Shown here piece by piece: positions 26,837-35,353 of a DNA stretch of 64,000 nt. This stretch comes from JAEZDC01 sp036676415 (lineage in GTDB: Bacteria > Bacteroidota > Bacteroidia > Chitinophagales > Chitinophagaceae), in assembly GCA_036676415.1 (NCBI GenBank), contig JAKFCX010000029.1:1-64000 (forward strand). Reading direction: 5' to 3'. The translations under genes and the position numbers were made by a program. Position 1 is the first letter of the stretch, and every line of letters starts with the position of its first letter. The notes under the pieces are model-generated. The model was not told the DNA's origin and searched no databases. It saw nothing but the letters and a program-made list of their open reading frames with translations.

Positions 26837-27589
26837 ATGGGTGACAAATCGTGGTTCAAAGACTGGTTCAATTCTCCTTACTATCACTTGTTATACCAGC
26901 ACAGGGATGATTCTGAAGCGCTTGAGTTTATCAGCAAGGTGATTCATTTTCTTAAACCGGTTCCAGGTAGCATCATGCTGGACGTTGCCTGTGGAAAAGG
27001 AAGGCACAGCAAGGCTTTGGCCGATATGGGCTTTGATGTTACAGGCATTGATCTCTCATCTGAATCAATTGCCGAGGCAAAGCAGTTTGAAGCCGATAAT
27101 CTTCATTTCTACGAGCACGACATGAGATTACCTTTCCGGGTAAACTATTTTGATTATGCATTTAACCTGTTTACCAGCTTCGGTTATTTCAGAACCGAAA
27201 GAGAACATAACAATGCGATCAGGACAATAGCAAGCAGTATAAAAAATGGTGGATCACTAGTAATTGATTACCTGAATGTGCATTACGCTGAAGACAACCT
27301 GAAAAAGTCCGAAGCGATCAGCATTGATGATGCAGTTTTTCACATCAGCAGATGGCACGATGAAAAACATATTTTCAAGCAGATACAAGTTGAAACAGCG
27401 GGGCAGCCCTTGCATCATTTAAACACCGAAAAAGTAGCCAAATTTTCATTGGGAGATTTTACTGACATGCTTTCTTACCAGCATATGCAGGTACAGGATG
27501 TTTTTGGTGATTATGAATTAGGAAGATATGATGTGAGAAAATCACCAAGGATGATCATTATTGCAAAGAAGGTGCTTCCTGCTCAATAA
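26837..27589 (+). CDS. class I SAM-dependent methyltransferase
   Basis: Start at 26837 (MGDKSWFKDWFNSPYYHLLY) gives 250 residues. The SAM-binding motif I is MLDVACGKGRHSKALADMG, with the acidic residue of motif II in GIDLSSESI. This is a Methyltransf_25-type Rossmann fold. The substrate is unknown; this N-terminal pattern is common in Bacteroidota. Divergent from glmM and convergent with the DUF58 gene. Confidence 0.85.
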   Translation: MGDKSWFKDWFNSPYYHLLYQHRDDSEALEFISKVIHFLKPVPGSIMLDVACGKGRHSKALADMGFDVTGIDLSSESIAEAKQFEADNLHFYEHDMRLPFRVNYFDYAFNLFTSFGYFRTEREHNNAIRTIASSIKNGGSLVIDYLNVHYAEDNLKKSEAISIDDAVFHISRWHDEKHIFKQIQVETAGQPLHHLNTEKVAKFSLGDFTDMLSYQHMQVQDVFGDYELGRYDVRKSPRMIIIAKKVLPAQ

Positions 27590-27606
27590 AGAATTTTTTG
27601 CTGAAG

Positions 27607-27626
27607 CGTGCGACGCAACAAAGCTT
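27607..27626 (+). repeat. dispersed intergenic repeat, partial copy (R6)
   Basis: CGTGCGACGCAACAAAGCTT holds the full first-type core and the right side (compare R5), without the GTACAAG arm. It lies in the 61-base gap between convergent genes. Confidence 0.65.
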
Positions 27627-27650
27627 CATACTTGCATTGAAGCCCGGAAA

Positions 27651-29015
27651 CTATAATAATTGCCTTGCTTTTATCTCCAGGTATTTATTCAGCGTATTAA
27701 CCGTAAGATTTTTAGGTGGAGTCAATATCGTCATAATGCCGTGTTGCTGTAACTCGGCAACGATCAGTTGTTTTTCAGAAGCAAATCTCTCAGCAACTGA
27801 TTTTGTATACACCTGTTTGAGGTTATTGGCAGATTCATTCAGCAAAGCATCAAGCTCTGTATTCTCGAAGAAGACTGTCACCAGTAAATGATCTGCTGCG
27901 ATCTTCCTCAGGTAAGGAAGTTGCCTTTTCATTGCACTGAGCGATTCGAAATTAGTGAAGAGAACAATGAGGCTTCTTTGGGTTACTTTTCTTTTGATAA
28001 GGATATAGAGCTTTTCAAAATCACCCTCCAGGTATCTTGTCTTTTGGTTATGCAACAACTCTAACACAGCCTGCATCTGTGAAAGTTTTTTTTGTGCAGG
28101 TAAAAATGAACTGATCTTTTCTGCGAAACTGATGATGCCGGCTTTATCCTGTTTCATCAAGGCAACATTGCTGAGCACAAGCGATGCATTAATAGAATAA
28201 TCCAGTAAACTCAATCCCTCAAAAGGCATTTTCATTACCCTGCTTTTGTCAATAACACAATACACCTGCTGACTTTTTTCGTCGGTGTAATTGTTCACCA
28301 TCAATTGACCTTTCCTGGCCGTAGCCTTCCAGTTCACCGTTCTGTAATCGTCACCAATTACATATTCCTTGATCTGTTCAAACTCCATTGTGTGGCCAAG
28401 GCTTCTTACTTTCTTCACACCAATTTCGCTAAGCCTGTTGCTGATAGCCATTAACTGGTACTTACGCATTTGAATGTAAGAAGGGTATACAGGAACGTTT
28501 GCAGGTTGACCAAGGTTATATCTCCTCTTAAACAAGCGAAGAATGGATGAAGCGTAAACTCTGGTATAACCAAACTCATATTCACCTCGTTTTACAGGCC
28601 GGAGATGATATGTAAGAATCTTTGTGCCGTTTTCTTTCAACGACAATTCAAAATGCACATCTCTTTTCTGAAATTGGTGAGGAATCTCGTCTATGATATC
28701 AAGATGAACTGGAAAAGGATATCGATTCTCAAAATGAAGTTGAACAGGATTATCATCACCGTTACTCAATCTTTCAGCATGAGATCGTGTAGCAAATATT
28801 CCATTGAATTGATAAAGGAGAAAATAATCTGCCAGTGCCAATACCAGAAAAAAAAGCAAGGCAGCGTAAGGGATAATGCCCAGCCATGGCAGAAAAAACC
28901 TTGTTACAAAAAGTACAATGCATACAACTAAAGCCAAATGCCATCGGCTGCTAACGAATAATGAGCTGATATATTTATCCCAAAGTTTCTTCACACTTTT
29001 ATCTTGGAACTTCAA
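27651..29015 (-). CDS. DUF58 domain protein of the MoxR locus
   Basis: About 454 residues: two N-terminal membrane helices (residues 24-70), a beta-rich middle and the DUF58 core (RSLGHTMEFEQIKEYVIGDDYRTVNWKATAR), followed by a von Willebrand A-like part. DUF58 proteins work with MoxR AAA ATPases, which are thought to be metal-chelatase-like chaperones. No ATG is available at the 5' end: the start is TTG 29015, overlapping the MoxR gene by 17 bases, or GTG 28994. Last gene of a six-gene minus-strand operon. Confidence 0.88.
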   Translation of the reverse strand: MKFQDKSVKKLWDKYISSLFVSSRWHLALVVCIVLFVTRFFLPWLGIIPYAALLFFLVLALADYFLLYQFNGIFATRSHAERLSNGDDNPVQLHFENRYPFPVHLDIIDEIPHQFQKRDVHFELSLKENGTKILTYHLRPVKRGEYEFGYTRVYASSILRLFKRRYNLGQPANVPVYPSYIQMRKYQLMAISNRLSEIGVKKVRSLGHTMEFEQIKEYVIGDDYRTVNWKATARKGQLMVNNYTDEKSQQVYCVIDKSRVMKMPFEGLSLLDYSINASLVLSNVALMKQDKAGIISFAEKISSFLPAQKKLSQMQAVLELLHNQKTRYLEGDFEKLYILIKRKVTQRSLIVLFTNFESLSAMKRQLPYLRKIAADHLLVTVFFENTELDALLNESANNLKQVYTKSVAERFASEKQLIVAELQQHGIMTILTPPKNLTVNTLNKYLEIKARQLL

Positions 29016-29961
29016 TTTTTTTGATGATGCCTGATATTACTTCTGCAGGAGTGCTGCCTTCCATTTCTTTTTCAGGTGTTAAGATGATCCGGTGAGTGAG
29101 AACAGGGTGCAATACTTCAGCCACATCATCAGGTGTAACAAAACCTCTTCCCCTCATGGCAGCAATGGCTTTGGATGATTTTAACACGGCAACCGAAGCT
29201 CTTGGGCTACCACCTAAGAACAAAGATTTATTATTTCGTGTTTCATAAACGAGTTCAGCAATGTAACGCATCACCTTCTCTTCTACATGCACTTCAGCAA
29301 CAGTTTTGCGATATTCACTGATTTGTGCTGCAGAAAGTACAGGCTGCACTACATCAGCAAAATGTGCAGTAATTCCCTGGTGAGTATATTCCAGGATTTT
29401 TACTTCTTCCTCCGGTGAAGGATATTTTACTTCTATCTTGAAGAGAAATCTGTCGAGTTGAGCTTCAGGCAAACGATACGTTCCCTCATGTTCAACAGGA
29501 TTTTGCGTAGCCAGCACCATGAAAGGTTCACTGAATTTATGAGTAGTACCATCGTAGGTGATCTGCCGTTCTTCCATCACCTCAAACAAAGCTGCCTGTG
29601 TTTTTGCCGGTGAACGATTGATCTCATCTATCAAAACCAGGTTACTGAAAACCGGTCCTTTTTTAAAACTAAAACTTCCCGACTGAGGATTAAAGATTGA
29701 GGTTCCGATCACATCACTCGGCATAAGATCAGGTGTGAACTGGATTCTGGAAAAAGGAACTGCAATAGATCTGGCCAATAATTTTGCAGTAAGTGTTTTT
29801 GCAACACCTGGTACTCCCTCTATCAACACATGACCTTCAGCAAGCAAAGCAGCCAGCATCAGGTCAATCATTCTATCCTGGCCCACCACTACTTTTGCTA
29901 TCTCGGTTTTTATTCTAGCTACTGCTTCGTTCAATTGAGTAACATCAACTCGTTGTTCCAT
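28999..29961 (-). CDS. MoxR family AAA+ ATPase
   Basis: A 320-residue MoxR ATPase. Walker A is GVPGVAKT (49-56), Walker B LVLIDEINR (108-114), with sensor 1 in ATQNPVEHEGTYRLPEAQLDRF and the C-terminal lid GGSPRASVAVLK. Members act as chaperones that activate partner proteins with VWA or DUF58 domains. The partner is encoded next (overlap 17 bases) and the DUF4350 gene ends three bases before its start. Confidence 0.95.
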   Translation of the reverse strand: MEQRVDVTQLNEAVARIKTEIAKVVVGQDRMIDLMLAALLAEGHVLIEGVPGVAKTLTAKLLARSIAVPFSRIQFTPDLMPSDVIGTSIFNPQSGSFSFKKGPVFSNLVLIDEINRSPAKTQAALFEVMEERQITYDGTTHKFSEPFMVLATQNPVEHEGTYRLPEAQLDRFLFKIEVKYPSPEEEVKILEYTHQGITAHFADVVQPVLSAAQISEYRKTVAEVHVEEKVMRYIAELVYETRNNKSLFLGGSPRASVAVLKSSKAIAAMRGRGFVTPDDVAEVLHPVLTHRIILTPEKEMEGSTPAEVISGIIKKIEVPR

Positions 29962-29964
29962 ATA

Positions 29965-31155
29965 TCAGGTTTTGGATAATGTATAAAATCGGTCTATCCG
30001 ATGATTTAAGTTCAATAACATCCGATCAGTTATCTTATAATTAGAATGAATGTCGCTGATCAGATCCAACACTTCCCGAATATCATTTTCATCTACACCG
30101 GATTTTTTAGATAATAAATTTACAAACTCATCATTCAGCTCATTGGTCTGAAGATAATACCGTCTTCTCACATAGCTGAACCAATATTGTATTTTATTGT
30201 GCGCAATACTCCTGTTATCTTTCTGGCTCAGGTAAACTGCTGAAACTGTATTTACAAATTCGAGTGTAGCATTTTTCAAAGGTTCGATGACAGGTATGAT
30301 CCTTTGTCTTCGCTTCATCTCAAACAATACATAAATGATCAATGCAGCAATAGTGAGCCATAAAGCCCATTTCAACCATTCGTTACTCAGGAAAAAACGT
30401 AAAGGAGTGGTTGCACCTGTACGACCAAGTTTATAATACTCATCCCAGTAAACCGTATTTACGCTTGCAGGAATATATGAGAGTGCTTTGGCTACATATT
30501 CATGATTATCTCGGGTGAGCATTGAATAATTACTGAATGCCAAAGGTGCAGAGTGAACATAAAAAGCACCGGCACCAATACTCACTTTAATGAAATTAGG
30601 ATCTGATTTATGGGTAGCACCGAGAATCGTTGTTGAATCATCTTTTCTCAATTCAGAAAAATATTCATCTACTGTAAATCGCTTATAGCCGTAATTGGTA
30701 TTTGATCTCAATGCAGGATTTACAAAGTTGAGTGAAGTAGAATCTCCTGCCAATAAGGTGATGTATTGTTTCTTTTTAAGACCAAGCGTATCCATTACTT
30801 TTTTACTGGTGTTCATCACCGACAGGAATACATGGTTTCCCTGTTCAGCAAAAAGGAGCAGTTCCTTTATATCCGCTTCTCCAACTCCGAACCTTGGTGA
30901 AAGAGCTATATACGCTGCATTCTTTACATCTTTATTATGCAAAAGGTTATAAGCAGGTTCTCTTAATGATACAATGGAGGAAGTAGGAAAGACATCCTGT
31001 AACCTGTTGAAAAGAATGTACGCACCATAAGGGTTTTTGTCATCCTTACTCAATGTAATTTTCCAGTTCAAGGGTTGTGGACGATTCAACTCTGCTACCA
31101 CATAAATAATGAGCAGCAAAGAAAAAACGATGATAAACGTCCGGTAACTCCTCAC
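29965..31155 (-). CDS. DUF4350 domain membrane protein
   Basis: A 396-residue protein with an N-terminal membrane helix (residues 5-22) and a second helix near 269-285. The part between them resembles the GATase-like extracytoplasmic DUF4350 domain (NPYGAYILFNRLQDVFP, then the YIALSPRFGVGEADIKELL region). It starts at GTG 31155 within GTGA, so it overlaps the DUF4129 stop by four bases. Function unknown; always found with MoxR, DUF58 and DUF4129 in this type of locus. Confidence 0.82.
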   Translation of the reverse strand: MRSYRTFIIVFSLLLIIYVVAELNRPQPLNWKITLSKDDKNPYGAYILFNRLQDVFPTSSIVSLREPAYNLLHNKDVKNAAYIALSPRFGVGEADIKELLLFAEQGNHVFLSVMNTSKKVMDTLGLKKKQYITLLAGDSTSLNFVNPALRSNTNYGYKRFTVDEYFSELRKDDSTTILGATHKSDPNFIKVSIGAGAFYVHSAPLAFSNYSMLTRDNHEYVAKALSYIPASVNTVYWDEYYKLGRTGATTPLRFFLSNEWLKWALWLTIAALIIYVLFEMKRRQRIIPVIEPLKNATLEFVNTVSAVYLSQKDNRSIAHNKIQYWFSYVRRRYYLQTNELNDEFVNLLSKKSGVDENDIREVLDLISDIHSNYKITDRMLLNLNHRIDRFYTLSKT

Positions 31156-31844
31156 GCCTTAATGTTTAGTTTGAAATCATTAAATGCTGTATCAATCTCC
31201 TGGTAGTGTTCTTTGCTCACTTCTTCTCCTCCGTACCATGCAAATTCAAATTCCTGTGTAAGATTATTGAAAGAAGTAAATGAAGGATGATCTTTCAACT
31301 CGAAAACATAAGCAGTATTTGTTTTACCAGGCTTCCAGTCGATGAGTTCTTTATCGCTCAACAACTTCAAAGAATGCAGGTAAACAAGTCTTACAGCCAG
31401 CCGGTAATTTTCATTTGCTATCGCTTCTCTGATCGCATCTTCAAATGAAATGGTGTGTATGTCTTCATCACCAATCTCATAAGTCAATCCTTTCGCTCCT
31501 TTGCCTCCAAACAACTTTGTTTTGTCACCCATCAACTTATAGATGAAAAATATAACGGCTGCTATGCCTAAGATGATCAGAACTGTTTTAAAAGTTGTTT
31601 TACCTGCAGGTGTTGAAAGAATCTGGTTAACCATATCCCAGAACCACATCCAGAACCTGTCCCAAAGTGAAAGTACAGGTTCACCAATTTTATCATATTG
31701 AAACTGCTTCTCATTCTTGTAGGCATTAACAGATACCTCATTGAAGTTTCGTACGTTCACAGCAGAAGAATCAAATGAATACCTGTTTTGAGCTGCGTTA
31801 CTCAAAGTGAAGGAAAAGAAAAATATGAGCAATAACAATCTCAT
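31152..31844 (-). CDS. DUF4129 domain protein
   Basis: A 230-residue protein: signal peptide (about 1-17), a helix at 85-104, and a C-terminal DUF4129 region (AIREAIANENYRLAVRLVYL, LKLLSDKELIDWKPGKTN, EFEFAWYGG). DUF4129 is shared with secreted transglutaminase-like proteins and occurs in MoxR loci. Its ATG shares one base with the stop of the upstream membrane protein gene, so translation is coupled. Confidence 0.85.
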   Translation of the reverse strand: MRLLLLIFFFSFTLSNAAQNRYSFDSSAVNVRNFNEVSVNAYKNEKQFQYDKIGEPVLSLWDRFWMWFWDMVNQILSTPAGKTTFKTVLIILGIAAVIFFIYKLMGDKTKLFGGKGAKGLTYEIGDEDIHTISFEDAIREAIANENYRLAVRLVYLHSLKLLSDKELIDWKPGKTNTAYVFELKDHPSFTSFNNLTQEFEFAWYGGEEVSKEHYQEIDTAFNDFKLNIKA

Positions 31845-32731
31845 TAGTATTGTTCTTCAATTTTAGCATTTGGATCTGTTGATCCAAGTGTATCAAGTCT
31901 TCTCATCATTCCTACACCATCCAGTTTTTCAGAAAGATTATAATAGTGTAATCCCACAGCTACTGCAAAAACTACATAAAACATATAACTGAAAACATTT
32001 GTAACCGAATTTACAATTGCCATTGTGGAGTCCATTTCTTTAGTACTCAGGTATGTACTGATACCAATAAAAATCCCAAGAACAACTCCAATTATACCTG
32101 CTGCAAAAGAATAAATAAGATACGCTACGAAGTAAATTCCCAAAGAGATCCAGAAATTCTCTTTTACCAAAGCAAAGCACCTGCTAAAGGCTTCTCCAAT
32201 AGATGCGTCTTCATTTACCATAATGAAAACCACCGGGGTGAAAACAACAGCTAAATATATTCCTGGCAAAACACAAAGTACCAGTCCAACTGCTATAAGA
32301 ACGGAGATGAGCAGTGAAAGGATCAATGCCCGTAAGAAATATTTTTTAAACTCGTTCCATACCTGTTCTAAAGTTGGAGAAGTTTCCAATTGATCGTAGA
32401 CTTTCATATAAGACGCTACCGTTACATTCATTGCTACCATTCCTAAAACAAAAAGCAATATTATCAGGAAGTATGTCGGCGTAAAAATGGAACCAAATAT
32501 CCTTCCCATACCAGTATCGTCTGAAGGGTTCTTTTCAATTTTATCAAATACACCAAAAATTTCCATCTGGTAAATACCACTGACAATTGCAGCCCCTAAC
32601 ATGAAAATACCCGATATCAGAAAGAAACTTTTGAGCAGTGGTTTTAGTTCCTGCCTGATGAATTGGAAAGTATCGCCAAGATTTTCCCCGAAGTCTCTTA
32701 CTTTACGGAGGTAAATTTTTTGTTGAGCCAT
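31844..32731 (-). CDS. multi-pass membrane protein of the MoxR locus
   Basis: A 295-residue protein with about six membrane helices and short loops, and an amphipathic N-terminus (KVRDFGENLGDTFQFIRQEL). It resembles the membrane domain associated with glycerophosphodiester phosphodiesterase-like or DUF4013-type proteins, but no catalytic motif is present. It overlaps the SpoIIM gene by 34 bases, which indicates strict co-expression. Role unknown; position suggests part of the same membrane complex. Confidence 0.72.
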   Translation of the reverse strand: MAQQKIYLRKVRDFGENLGDTFQFIRQELKPLLKSFFLISGIFMLGAAIVSGIYQMEIFGVFDKIEKNPSDDTGMGRIFGSIFTPTYFLIILLFVLGMVAMNVTVASYMKVYDQLETSPTLEQVWNEFKKYFLRALILSLLISVLIAVGLVLCVLPGIYLAVVFTPVVFIMVNEDASIGEAFSRCFALVKENFWISLGIYFVAYLIYSFAAGIIGVVLGIFIGISTYLSTKEMDSTMAIVNSVTNVFSYMFYVVFAVAVGLHYYNLSEKLDGVGMMRRLDTLGSTDPNAKIEEQY

Positions 32732-33726
32732 AGATCGAAGCTATTGGTGGTAAATATGGAGGTTTGTTGTTTGCTCTTGTTTATTCTTTTATGAAGCCTT
32801 ATGGGATAAATGATAAAATACCAGATGATAAAAGCCAGAGAAGTTCCCAGTATCGTCAGGCTTAACCACACCGGCATATCAGTATATCTTGTAACAAAGC
32901 CTTCCAGAAACGCTGCTGCAAGAAATACAGGGACTAGTCCAATCACTATTTTCAACCCATCCTTTCCACCACGTAAAAAAGAAACGCTTCTGCTGTATGT
33001 TCCGGGAAAGAGTATACTTGTTCCCAATATCATTCCTGCAGCACCTGCAATTACGATGGCCCATATTTCCAGTGTTCCATGTATGAAGACCACGAGTATG
33101 CTTTTAAACCCAAGTCCTTTTGAAAAGAAGAAATATTCAAATGAGCCTAGCATCAATCCATTACTAAGTAGCAACCAGATGGTACCTACACAAAATGTAG
33201 CACCCAAAACATAAGCAACAAATGACACCCTGATATTGTTGAAAGCAATTTGAATAAACATATCCATCTGGCCTGAATGTTTGTATACACCAAAAGCATC
33301 TCCCTTTTCTATGTTTGCGTTGGTCATGTTTACATACCCATCACCCAATATTAACCGAAGGAAGTTCTCATCATACTTAGCAGATAAAGCTCCCATAGCA
33401 CAGAATAACATAAAAAAAGAAAAAGCATACAGGAATTGCCTGTGATACTTTTTAAAAAGAAAAGGAAGTTCATATTGCCAGAACCACCATATCCTGCTTT
33501 TATCTTCTACCTTGTTCTTATATATTTTCTGGTGAAACAGTGCAGCAAGTCCGTTCAGATATTTGGTAGTATTACTGTCGGGATAAAATGTTTTTGAATA
33601 AGCCAGGTCATCTGTGAGTTCGATAAACCGATCGGCAAGCACATCAGCAGCAGCCTGTGCCTTTACTTCGGCTTCGTAGCTTTTCCATTTATCTGCATTC
33701 TGTTTAAGAAACTGGGCTTCCCTCAT
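32698..33726 (-). CDS. stage II sporulation protein M family (SpoIIM/DUF95) membrane protein
   Basis: A 342-residue protein with an N-terminal cytoplasmic segment (about 105 residues, helical) and five or six membrane helices. The SpoIIM signature is the NNIRVSFVAYVLGATFCVGT stretch followed by the HGTLEIWAIVIAGAAG motif. In sporulating Firmicutes SpoIIM belongs to the engulfment complex; in non-sporulating bacteria it recurs with RDD and MoxR genes. It is the first gene of the six-gene operon and divergent from the RDD gene. Confidence 0.9.
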   Translation of the reverse strand: MREAQFLKQNADKWKSYEAEVKAQAAADVLADRFIELTDDLAYSKTFYPDSNTTKYLNGLAALFHQKIYKNKVEDKSRIWWFWQYELPFLFKKYHRQFLYAFSFFMLFCAMGALSAKYDENFLRLILGDGYVNMTNANIEKGDAFGVYKHSGQMDMFIQIAFNNIRVSFVAYVLGATFCVGTIWLLLSNGLMLGSFEYFFFSKGLGFKSILVVFIHGTLEIWAIVIAGAAGMILGTSILFPGTYSRSVSFLRGGKDGLKIVIGLVPVFLAAAFLEGFVTRYTDMPVWLSLTILGTSLAFIIWYFIIYPIRLHKRINKSKQQTSIFTTNSFDLWLNKKFTSVK

Positions 33727-33783
33727 GGATGATTGAATTCGTTTGCAGTAAAAATAAAGGCAAAAAATCGTTTACTGTTACAG

Positions 33784-33810
33784 AAAATCAGTTTTATTTA
33801 CACTGATTTT
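33784..33810 (+). promoter_or_regulatory. hairpin directly before the RDD gene
   Basis: AAAATCAGT (33784-33792) and ACTGATTTT (33802-33810) are perfect complements around a nine-base loop and end three bases before the ATG at 33814. In mRNA this stem would cover the ribosome landing site. A regulatory role is an inference. Confidence 0.4.
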
Positions 33811-33813
33811 ATT

Positions 33814-34542
33814 ATGAGTACAATTGCTATCACCACCACCCAGAATATTGAACTGGAATACGATCTTGCCAGTTTGGGAGAACGAATTGTAGGATACATA
33901 TTAGACATGATCCTTATTATTATCTATGTTCTGTTGCTGATATTTATTGTGATTGGCTCTACCAGTATTGGAACGTTTGCTGAGACAAATGGATGGCTGA
34001 TCTTTGTTTTCATATTACCAATTTTCTTCTATGACCTTGCCTGTGAAATGTTTTTCAACGGCCAGAGCCTTGGCAAAAAGATCATGGGCATAAGAGTGAT
34101 CAGTCTTAATGGAGAACAGGCAAGCTTTGGTCAATACCTTATTCGCTGGCTTTTCAGGATGGTGGATTTTACTTTTACCAACGGGCTTTTAGCGTTGATC
34201 ATGGTTGCAGCAACCGAAAGAAGACAAAGATTAGGTGACAAAGTAGCCGGAACTACATTGGTAAAGACGAAGCCAAGAACACATATCAATCAAACTTTAT
34301 TTGTACCAACGGAAGAAGTGGAATATGATGCAACTTATCCTGAAGTGGTGAACCTGGCTGATAAGGATATGCAATTGGTAAAAGAAGTGCTCATTAATGT
34401 TCGCAGAAGCGGAAACACCATGCTGGCATTACAAACGATGAATAAGATTGAGCAGGTACTCAATATTAAAAGCAGGCAGGAACCTGTTGACTTTCTGTTT
34501 ACTGTTCTGGCAGATTATAATAAGCTTGCTTCAAAACTTTAA
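33814..34542 (+). CDS. RDD family membrane protein
   Basis: From ATG 33814 a 242-residue protein with an RDD domain: EYDLASLGERIVGYILDMIL with the family Arg, two or three membrane helices, then GQSLGKKIMGIRVIS and FRMVDFT with the remaining Arg and Asp. A helical C-terminal tail (about 190-242) follows. RDD proteins are often transport-like or accessory membrane proteins. Divergent from SpoIIM with 87 bases between. The ATG was preferred over the upstream in-frame ATG at 33733 because RDD domains begin near it. Confidence 0.9.
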   Translation: MSTIAITTTQNIELEYDLASLGERIVGYILDMILIIIYVLLLIFIVIGSTSIGTFAETNGWLIFVFILPIFFYDLACEMFFNGQSLGKKIMGIRVISLNGEQASFGQYLIRWLFRMVDFTFTNGLLALIMVAATERRQRLGDKVAGTTLVKTKPRTHINQTLFVPTEEVEYDATYPEVVNLADKDMQLVKEVLINVRRSGNTMLALQTMNKIEQVLNIKSRQEPVDFLFTVLADYNKLASKL

Positions 34543-34952
34543 GAATGAGGCGCCAGTAGATGAAATGGATGTATTGATAAATTCCTTAGTATCCAGAAAG
34601 CCACAACCACAATCCCAACGATCCTGATGAACCAAACAGAATAAAACAGTTTTTGTTGCACTTTTTTGGTTCCGAAAGTATTTACGATTGATGCATAGGC
34701 AGAATAAAACATCATCGGAAGGGCAGCAACCAGCAACACATTATTTCGCATTGCAGACAATATATCCAGATGAAGTAATGCAGATACGGCTCTTTGAGAA
34801 CCACAGCCAGGACAGAAGAGTCCTGTCAATGTATGGAATGGGCATTTTGGAAAGATCCTTGTAGCCCTTGCATCAATAAAAAAGTACAGCAGCGATATTG
34901 CTATCACTGCCGTACAAATTAAAAAAAATCTTATTTTTTTATCTGTAATCAT
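34539..34952 (-). CDS. DUF2752 domain protein
   Basis: A 137-residue membrane protein with three helices. The signature FPKCPFHTLTGLFCPGCGSQRAVSALLHLD identifies DUF2752; its paired cysteines could bind metal or form disulfides. Function unknown. It overlaps the CD225 gene by 14 bases upstream and the RDD gene end by 4 bases. DUF2752 and CD225 genes are frequent neighbours in Bacteroidota. Confidence 0.9.
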   Translation of the reverse strand: MITDKKIRFFLICTAVIAISLLYFFIDARATRIFPKCPFHTLTGLFCPGCGSQRAVSALLHLDILSAMRNNVLLVAALPMMFYSAYASIVNTFGTKKVQQKLFYSVWFIRIVGIVVVAFWILRNLSIHPFHLLAPHS

Positions 34953-35250
34953 TCATGTCCATTCCGTCGTTCGCCCAGAAAGCTGTCATACCGAAAGCAA
35001 AAATGGCAATGATATATAATACCAGAATACCTAATCCTACAAAAAATCCAATTTTTGTCCATTTAGCGGCATTTCTGGACGCTTCCAATGCACCATTGTG
35101 ATCTCCGGTAGCAAATTTAGAACTTACCTGTGAAGCATTAACGATACCTACTATACCAAGAGGAAGGCAGCAGAAAATTGTTACAAGAATTGACTCCACC
35201 AACCAGTTCTTTGGTGGCGTTAGCATTTGTTGTTGATAGTTTTGTTCCAT
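34939..35250 (-). CDS. CD225/dispanin family membrane protein
   Basis: A 103-residue protein with two membrane helices. The CD225 core is NWLVESILVTIFCCLPLGIV, then VNASQVSSKFATGDHNGALEASRNA, matching the dispanin pattern. Bacterial members have no settled function; eukaryotic IFITM relatives alter membrane fusion. Overlaps DUF2752 by 14 bases, suggesting one transcript. Confidence 0.9.
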   Translation of the reverse strand: MEQNYQQQMLTPPKNWLVESILVTIFCCLPLGIVGIVNASQVSSKFATGDHNGALEASRNAAKWTKIGFFVGLGILVLYIIAIFAFGMTAFWANDGMDMNDYR

Positions 35251-35307
35251 AAAGCAGTTTAGTTTTTGAAATTTGTGAGAGCAAAATAATTGTTCCTGTT
35301 GAAATAA

Positions 35308-35334
35308 AAAAGCTCTACCGAGTAGAGCTTTTCA
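35308..35334. terminator. bidirectional terminator after proS
   Basis: AAGCTCTAC-CGA-GTAGAGCTT is a perfect nine-base stem with A-runs on one side and T-runs on the other. For proS (minus strand) the RNA would end in the U-run after the stem. Confidence 0.85.
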
Positions 35335-35353
35335 ACATTCTATCAAGCAGATG

